From positions 80,897 to 144,896 of the forward strand of contig NZ_QFOA01000004.1 in assembly GCF_003248505.1 (NCBI RefSeq): a stretch of 64,000 bases of DNA, written 5' to 3'. The notes beneath the pieces were generated by a model. It made no database searches. It saw only the letters and a list, made by a program, of their open reading frames with translations, and had not been told where the DNA came from. Position numbers and translations under genes: made by a program. Positions 60,171 through 64,000 of the stretch are shown here, piece by piece. Origin of the DNA: Sphingobium sp. GTDB lineage: Bacteria > Pseudomonadota > Alphaproteobacteria > Sphingomonadales > Sphingomonadaceae. Position 1 is the first letter of the stretch. Each line of letters begins with the position of its first letter.

Positions 60171-60962
60171 ATGCAACCCACCTTCTTCATCAATCACGGC
60201 GGCGGGCCCTGCTTCTTCCTGGAACCGGGGCCGATGCGCGATACGTGGCGCGAGCTGGAGACCTATCTGCGCGGATTCCTCGCGACGCTGACGGAGCAGC
60301 CGCGCGCCATCCTCGCCATATCCGGGCATTGGGAAGAGGACGTGCCGACCGTCAACACCGGCGCGCATCCGTCGCTCCTATTCGACTATGGCGGGTTTCC
60401 CGATCACACCTACCGTCTGACCTGGCCCGCGCCGGGCGCCCCGGCAATTGCGGCACGGGTACGCGAGCTGTTGTCGGATGCCGGCATTGCCAACGGCGCG
60501 GAGCATGCGCGGGGCTGGGATCACGGCATCTTCGTGCCACTCAAGGTCATGGTGCCCGAAGCCGACATTCCGTTGGTGCAGCTTTCACTGCAGCGTGGTC
60601 TCGATCCGGCCGCCCACCTTGCGATCGGGCGGGCGTTGAAGCCGCTGCGCGACGAGGGCGTGCTGATCCTCGGCAGCGGCCAGTCATACCACAACATGCG
60701 CGGCTTTTTCGGCGGCGGAGCGGTAGACGAGAAGGCAGAGGCATTCGACGCCTGGCTGCGCGCCGCCATGATCGATGGCGCGACGCGCGACGAAGCTCTG
60801 ATCCGCTGGGAAGACGCCCCGCATGCCCGCGTGGCTCAGCCCCATGAGGACCACCTGCTGCCTCTGATGATCGCGGCAGGCGCGGCGTCGGGCGAGACCG
60901 GCGTCATTCACTTCCACGGCCATGCTCTCGGCAAGCCGATATCCGGTTTCCGTTTCGGCTGA
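60171..60962 (+). CDS. DODA-type extradiol dioxygenase (YgiD-like)
   Basis: 263 residues. FFINHGGGPCFFLEPGP, AILAISGHWEED, TVNTG, FDYGGFPDHTYRLTWPAPG, HARGWDHGIFVPLKVM and SGQSYHNMRGFF contain the metal-binding His residues of the 4,5-DOPA extradiol dioxygenase family. It would open catechol rings using Fe2+ or Zn2+. It is first in an operon with an azoreductase, divergent from LysR (3), an arrangement typical for quinone/catechol detoxification. The physiological substrate is unknown. Confidence 0.92.
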   Translation: MQPTFFINHGGGPCFFLEPGPMRDTWRELETYLRGFLATLTEQPRAILAISGHWEEDVPTVNTGAHPSLLFDYGGFPDHTYRLTWPAPGAPAIAARVRELLSDAGIANGAEHARGWDHGIFVPLKVMVPEADIPLVQLSLQRGLDPAAHLAIGRALKPLRDEGVLILGSGQSYHNMRGFFGGGAVDEKAEAFDAWLRAAMIDGATRDEALIRWEDAPHARVAQPHEDHLLPLMIAAGAASGETGVIHFHGHALGKPISGFRFG

Positions 60963-60985
60963 TCGATTCTCAAGAAGGAATAATC

Positions 60986-61600
60986 ATGACCAAGCTTCTC
61001 GTTGTCGAAACCAGTCCCCGCGGGGATAATTCGATCTCGCGCAACATGACACGTCGCTTCGTCGCCGAATGGCAGACGGCACACCCGGATGGCGAAGTCG
61101 TCGAGCGCGACCTGACGGAAACCAACCTCCAGTTCATCGACGCGCCGTGGCTCCAGGCCTATTTCACGCCGCCCGAGCAACACTCGCTCGAGATGAAGGC
61201 CGAACTGCGCCTGTCTGACGAACTCGTCGGCGAACTGCTCGCCTGCGACCACCTGGTGATCGCGACCCCGGTCTATAACTACAACGTGCCTGCCAAGCTC
61301 AAGGCCTGGATCGACAGCATCGTGCGCAAGGGGCTGACGCTCGGCTTTGACGGCAAAGGCCTCGTCACCGGCAAGACCGCCACAGTGTTGGTGGCGAGCG
61401 GCGGTGTCTACACCGAAGGTTCGCCGATCCGCGACCGTGACATCGCCACGCAGTACCTCCGCATGGTCCTCGGTGTGATCGGCATCACCGACGTGACCGT
61501 CGTAGCCGGGGGCGGTGCGAAGGCGGTCGATATGCGCGAGACGACCATGGAGGGGTTTATCGAAACCCTTGAGTCCGAGCTCGAGGCCGCCGCCGCCTAA
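60986..61600 (+). CDS. azoR: FMN-dependent NADH-azoreductase / quinone reductase
   Basis: 204 residues. TSPRGDNSISRNM is the FMN phosphate loop; TPVYNYNVPAKLKAWIDSIVRKGLTLGFDGKGLVTGK and ASGGVYTEG are conserved AzoR segments. AzoR dimers reduce quinones and azo compounds by two electrons with NADH, giving protection from thiol-reactive quinones. It begins 23 bp after the dioxygenase stop with AAGGAA ahead of the ATG, so the quinone produced from catechols can be reduced in the same pathway. Confidence 0.95.
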   Translation: MTKLLVVETSPRGDNSISRNMTRRFVAEWQTAHPDGEVVERDLTETNLQFIDAPWLQAYFTPPEQHSLEMKAELRLSDELVGELLACDHLVIATPVYNYNVPAKLKAWIDSIVRKGLTLGFDGKGLVTGKTATVLVASGGVYTEGSPIRDRDIATQYLRMVLGVIGITDVTVVAGGGAKAVDMRETTMEGFIETLESELEAAAA

Positions 61601-61603
61601 GCA

Positions 61604-61641
61604 AGCCAATGGGCTGCGTGTCTCCATGCAGCCGATTGGCT
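61604..61641. terminator. Hairpin after azoR
   Basis: AGCCAATGGGCTGC and GCAGCCGATTGGCT pair over 13 of 14 positions around a 10-nt loop, directly after the azoR stop. No strong T-run, so termination would be Rho-assisted or the hairpin may stabilise the 3' end. Confidence 0.6.
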
Positions 61642-61724
61642 AAACCGACTGTCCGCCTTTCCCGCAAAGGAAGGTTTTGCAGGCGGCCGGTGACTGACGT
61701 AACCAGACTTGGGGGAGCCTGTGC

Positions 61725-63740
61725 GTGCGCGATGATGATTCTGACAATTTTGAGTTCAGCCTAGCTGGACGCGTGCGCAACCTTGGGTTCGCGCCGTCCC
61801 CGCTCAATGCTTTGTTCCCGCTGTTCGAAGCAGTGGCGAATGCTTTCCACGCGATCGAGGCGCGTTGGGATCGGGAAGCGACGAAGCGGGGCAGTATCAC
61901 CGTGACCGTCTTGCGGAGCGATAGCGAGGACGAAAGCCCGCCGGTCATCGGCTTCTCAGTCGAAGACAATGGGATTGGCCTGACTCCCGAAAACTGGAGG
62001 GCGTTTCGAACGGCGGACACAGCCAGCAAGATCAGCCGTGGCGGCAAGGGCGTCGGTCGGCTTTCGTGGCTTAAGGTCTTCGAAAACACCAAAGTGTCGA
62101 GCGGCTTCGAGGAAGACGGCCAGATCCTCTATCGAACGTTCGCCTTTGCGATCGGGGATAGCGACAGCAATCCAGTGCGGGGTCACGAGCTGTCGGTGGG
62201 CGGCACGGCGGCGAAGGTCGGAACCAGGATACATCTGGAGCCCTATGCTCCAGCTTATAGCGCGCACTGCCCGCGTAGGACCGATACGATCGCCGCTCAG
62301 ATTATCGGGCACTTCCTTCGTAATTTCGCCAGCTACGAGGTTCCGGCTTTTGTCCTGATCGACGGCGCAGAGCGGATCAGCTTGCTCGATTTCTACAGCG
62401 AGAACGTAGAATCCGAGGTGCTGGAGACAATCCGCATATCGCTCGAGCCAGACGCCGAGCCGATCTCAGCCGACATTTATCATATCCTGCTCAACAAGGG
62501 TCTCCGTCTTCACGAGGGATCCAAGCACTGGAACCTCTATGTCGGTGACGGACGGGTGGTGCGGGATGAGAAGATCGATAACCAGCTTGGACTGGGCTAT
62601 ATCGGCGAGAATGCCGACAGTGTGTATATCGGCCTTGTCTCCGGCGACTTCCTGAACGGGCATGTCAATCAGGAGCGGACGAATTTCACCTTCTCCGAGG
62701 AAGCCTATCGTGCCCTGCACGCCGCGGCTGTCGCTGCCGCCAAGCAGCGACTGGCGCCTTATATCGAGCTCGTCAGGCTAAAGCAGGCAGAGACTACTCT
62801 ACGCATTATCCGCGAAAACCCTCAGTTTCTTGCGGTGGCGGGTGACGTCCCGGCATTTGTTGAAGAAAACCTTTCGCTCAATGCAAAATCCGAAGAGGAT
62901 ATCTTCCTCGAGCTGGCGCGGCAGCGTCGCCGCAAGCAGCGGGAAACTCGGCGGGAGATCAAAGCACTGGTGACCGCAACCGGCGAGGATATGGCGGAAC
63001 GCGTGCAAAAGGTCGCGGGCGCGATCAACATCGACAAGAAGGCTTCGCTCGCAGAATATGTCGTGAAGCGGAAAGAGATCCTCGACCTCCTCGACAGCTC
63101 ACTCGCGTACGCCGATCCTGAGGCACGCAATTATCTGCGGGAAGAGATCGTTCATGACTTGATCATCCCTATCCGATCGGATGGGGAGGCGCTTGAATAC
63201 GAGGACCATAATCTCTGGATCCTGGACGACAGGCTCGCTTTCTACTCCTATCTGAAATCCGACAAGCCGTTCAAAACCTTTCTGGCCGACAGTGACAGCG
63301 GTCGCGAGCCCGACATTGCCGTCGTGTTTGATCGGTCATTGGCTTTTGATCGGGAGGGGACGGACGAGCCCATCATCATCGTCGAGTTCAAACGACCAGG
63401 CCGGACCGCTTATGGTCATGACGACAATCCTATCACCCAGGTGCTGGAGTACGTGAACATCATGCGCAACGGGGGCGCCTTTAAGGATCGGACCGGCCGT
63501 ATTCGCAAACCAATACCTCTTTCCACCCGGTTCATCTGCTTTGTGATCGCTGATTTCACGCCAAAGCTGATCGAGATGGTGTCACTGTCGATTGCCCAGA
63601 GCCGGAGCGCGGACGGCGAGGGGTATTTCGGCTTTTCCCCGATTCACAATGCTGTCGTCGAAGTTCTTCCGTACAACAAGCTGCTGCATGACGCTCGCCT
63701 GCGTAACGAGGCGTTCTTTTCCAAACTCGGCCTTAATTGA
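61725..63740 (+). CDS. GHKL ATPase fused to a C-terminal PD-(D/E)XK nuclease
   Basis: 671 residues from a GTG at 61725 with GGGGGAG seven bases ahead. GHKL/MORC-type ATP-binding motifs: N-box LFEAVANAFHAIEA (Glu35, Asn39), DNGIG (81-85) and GGKGVGRLSWLKVF (107-). A coiled, charged middle (KQRETRREIKALV) leads to a nuclease core: EPDIAVVF with Asp530, IIVEFKRPG with Glu554 and Lys556, and TQVLEYV with Gln572. So an ATP-gated clamp and a DNA-cleaving domain are joined in one chain. Standalone architecture of this kind is a strong candidate for phage or plasmid defence. No partner gene is seen in the window. Confidence 0.88.
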   Translation: MRDDDSDNFEFSLAGRVRNLGFAPSPLNALFPLFEAVANAFHAIEARWDREATKRGSITVTVLRSDSEDESPPVIGFSVEDNGIGLTPENWRAFRTADTASKISRGGKGVGRLSWLKVFENTKVSSGFEEDGQILYRTFAFAIGDSDSNPVRGHELSVGGTAAKVGTRIHLEPYAPAYSAHCPRRTDTIAAQIIGHFLRNFASYEVPAFVLIDGAERISLLDFYSENVESEVLETIRISLEPDAEPISADIYHILLNKGLRLHEGSKHWNLYVGDGRVVRDEKIDNQLGLGYIGENADSVYIGLVSGDFLNGHVNQERTNFTFSEEAYRALHAAAVAAAKQRLAPYIELVRLKQAETTLRIIRENPQFLAVAGDVPAFVEENLSLNAKSEEDIFLELARQRRRKQRETRREIKALVTATGEDMAERVQKVAGAINIDKKASLAEYVVKRKEILDLLDSSLAYADPEARNYLREEIVHDLIIPIRSDGEALEYEDHNLWILDDRLAFYSYLKSDKPFKTFLADSDSGREPDIAVVFDRSLAFDREGTDEPIIIVEFKRPGRTAYGHDDNPITQVLEYVNIMRNGGAFKDRTGRIRKPIPLSTRFICFVIADFTPKLIEMVSLSIAQSRSADGEGYFGFSPIHNAVVEVLPYNKLLHDARLRNEAFFSKLGLN

Positions 63741-63979
63741 GGCTCACGTCCCTTTCGAATGCTTCAATTGGCAAACGGGGTGGCTGCTCTTCTAGATTAT
63801 CGTCCGACACCGGCAGACGGCTAACGGCCGAGAAGCGGTCTGGTGGCTCTGCCGACGGCCTAAACCGGTAGCCGCAAATCGTCCTGCGAACGTAATCACA
63901 GCGTAAGCGCCAAAACCTCCCCACATTTTCGTAGCTGCTGATCTGTCTATGTTTTGCCCCTCATCCGAGGGGTATCGTA

Positions 63980-64000
63980 GTGGCTGATGATGTAAGAACA
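63980..64000 (+). CDS. Possible start of a gene running off the right edge
   Basis: GTG followed by six open codons (MADDVRT) to the edge, with GAGGGG eight bases upstream. Only seven codons are visible, so no product can be proposed. About 240 bp between the GHKL-nuclease stop and this start shows no other gene. Confidence 0.35.

Noticed and set aside
3574..63740. The distant GHKL-nuclease as the missing ATPase of the Z1 operon
   Set aside because: It is 50 kb away, has its own nuclease domain and promoter region; a functional link is not supported.
1..64000. CRISPR arrays, tRNA or rRNA genes
   Set aside because: No regularly spaced direct repeats and no cloverleaf or rRNA-like sequence were seen on reading through.

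Overview
The window is high-GC DNA with tightly packed, often ATGA-overlapping genes. Its imuA-imuB-dnaE2 cassette carries a GTTC-N7-GTTC LexA box, and its small conserved proteins are of types common in Sphingomonas. Together these suggest an alphaproteobacterium of the Sphingomonadales. No rRNA, tRNA, CRISPR array or prophage was seen. Only one insertion sequence is intact, an IS3-family, IS407-like element at 29867-31063.

Left part (1-26 kb). A SEL1-repeat gene diverges from a ParA-like / ribbon-helix-helix / SPOR-lipoprotein operon that ends at a good terminator (about 2974-3006). A compact minus-strand defence operon follows (3574-10849): a small ribbon-helix-helix protein, a cytosine-5 DNA methyltransferase, a DUF262 (ParB/Srx-fold) protein, a Z1-domain ATPase and a DUF4420-type PD-(D/E)XK nuclease, all overlapping or nearly so. 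Next come an EEP-family lipoprotein, the SOS mutasome dnaE2-imuB-imuA, a HEPN-like protein, an AbiE type IV toxin-antitoxin pair, a PLD-family nuclease with a small zinc-finger-like partner, 6-phosphogluconate dehydrogenase, Dps, and an arginyl-tRNA synthetase in an unexpected setting.

Middle and right part (23-57 kb). This is a dense oxidative/electrophile-stress region: Dps, glutaredoxin, a sulfite-oxidase-like molybdoenzyme with its flavin reductase, quinone/alcohol dehydrogenase, three MsrA and one MsrB, glutathione transferase, several thioredoxin-fold and peroxiredoxin-like proteins, a RclC/YkgB-like membrane protein, a hydrolase-OsmC fusion, a cNMP-domain flavoprotein, transporters (CorA, ZIP, MFS), three LysR-type regulators plus one LysR relic, two cysteine-rich MarR regulators, TetR, AraC and an ECF-type sigma factor.

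The most informative pattern is regulatory. Seven promoters share one architecture: TATnnAAACTAT, 10 bp, YATTGG as the -35 element, about 18 bp, then an ATAGT-like -10. They precede dps, the molybdoenzyme operon, the quinone dehydrogenase, the thioredoxin/DM13/MFS operon, msrB-msrA-gst-corA, an unknown two-gene operon and rclC-like. In the quinone dehydrogenase promoter the IS407-like element has inserted exactly inside the 10-bp spacer. A second operator (TATATGCG-TCA-CGCATATA type) lies between -35 and -10 in front of the hydrolase-OsmC gene and both MarR genes. I read the region as a two-layer, LysR- and MarR-controlled stress regulon concerned with methionine oxidation and thiol chemistry, plausibly reactive chlorine or electrophile stress.

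Right end (58-64 kb). A nucleotidyltransferase-HEPN fusion, a LysR regulator divergent from a DODA-type dioxygenase and an azoreductase, and a GHKL ATPase fused to a PD-(D/E)XK nuclease (61725-63740), a strong single-gene defence candidate.
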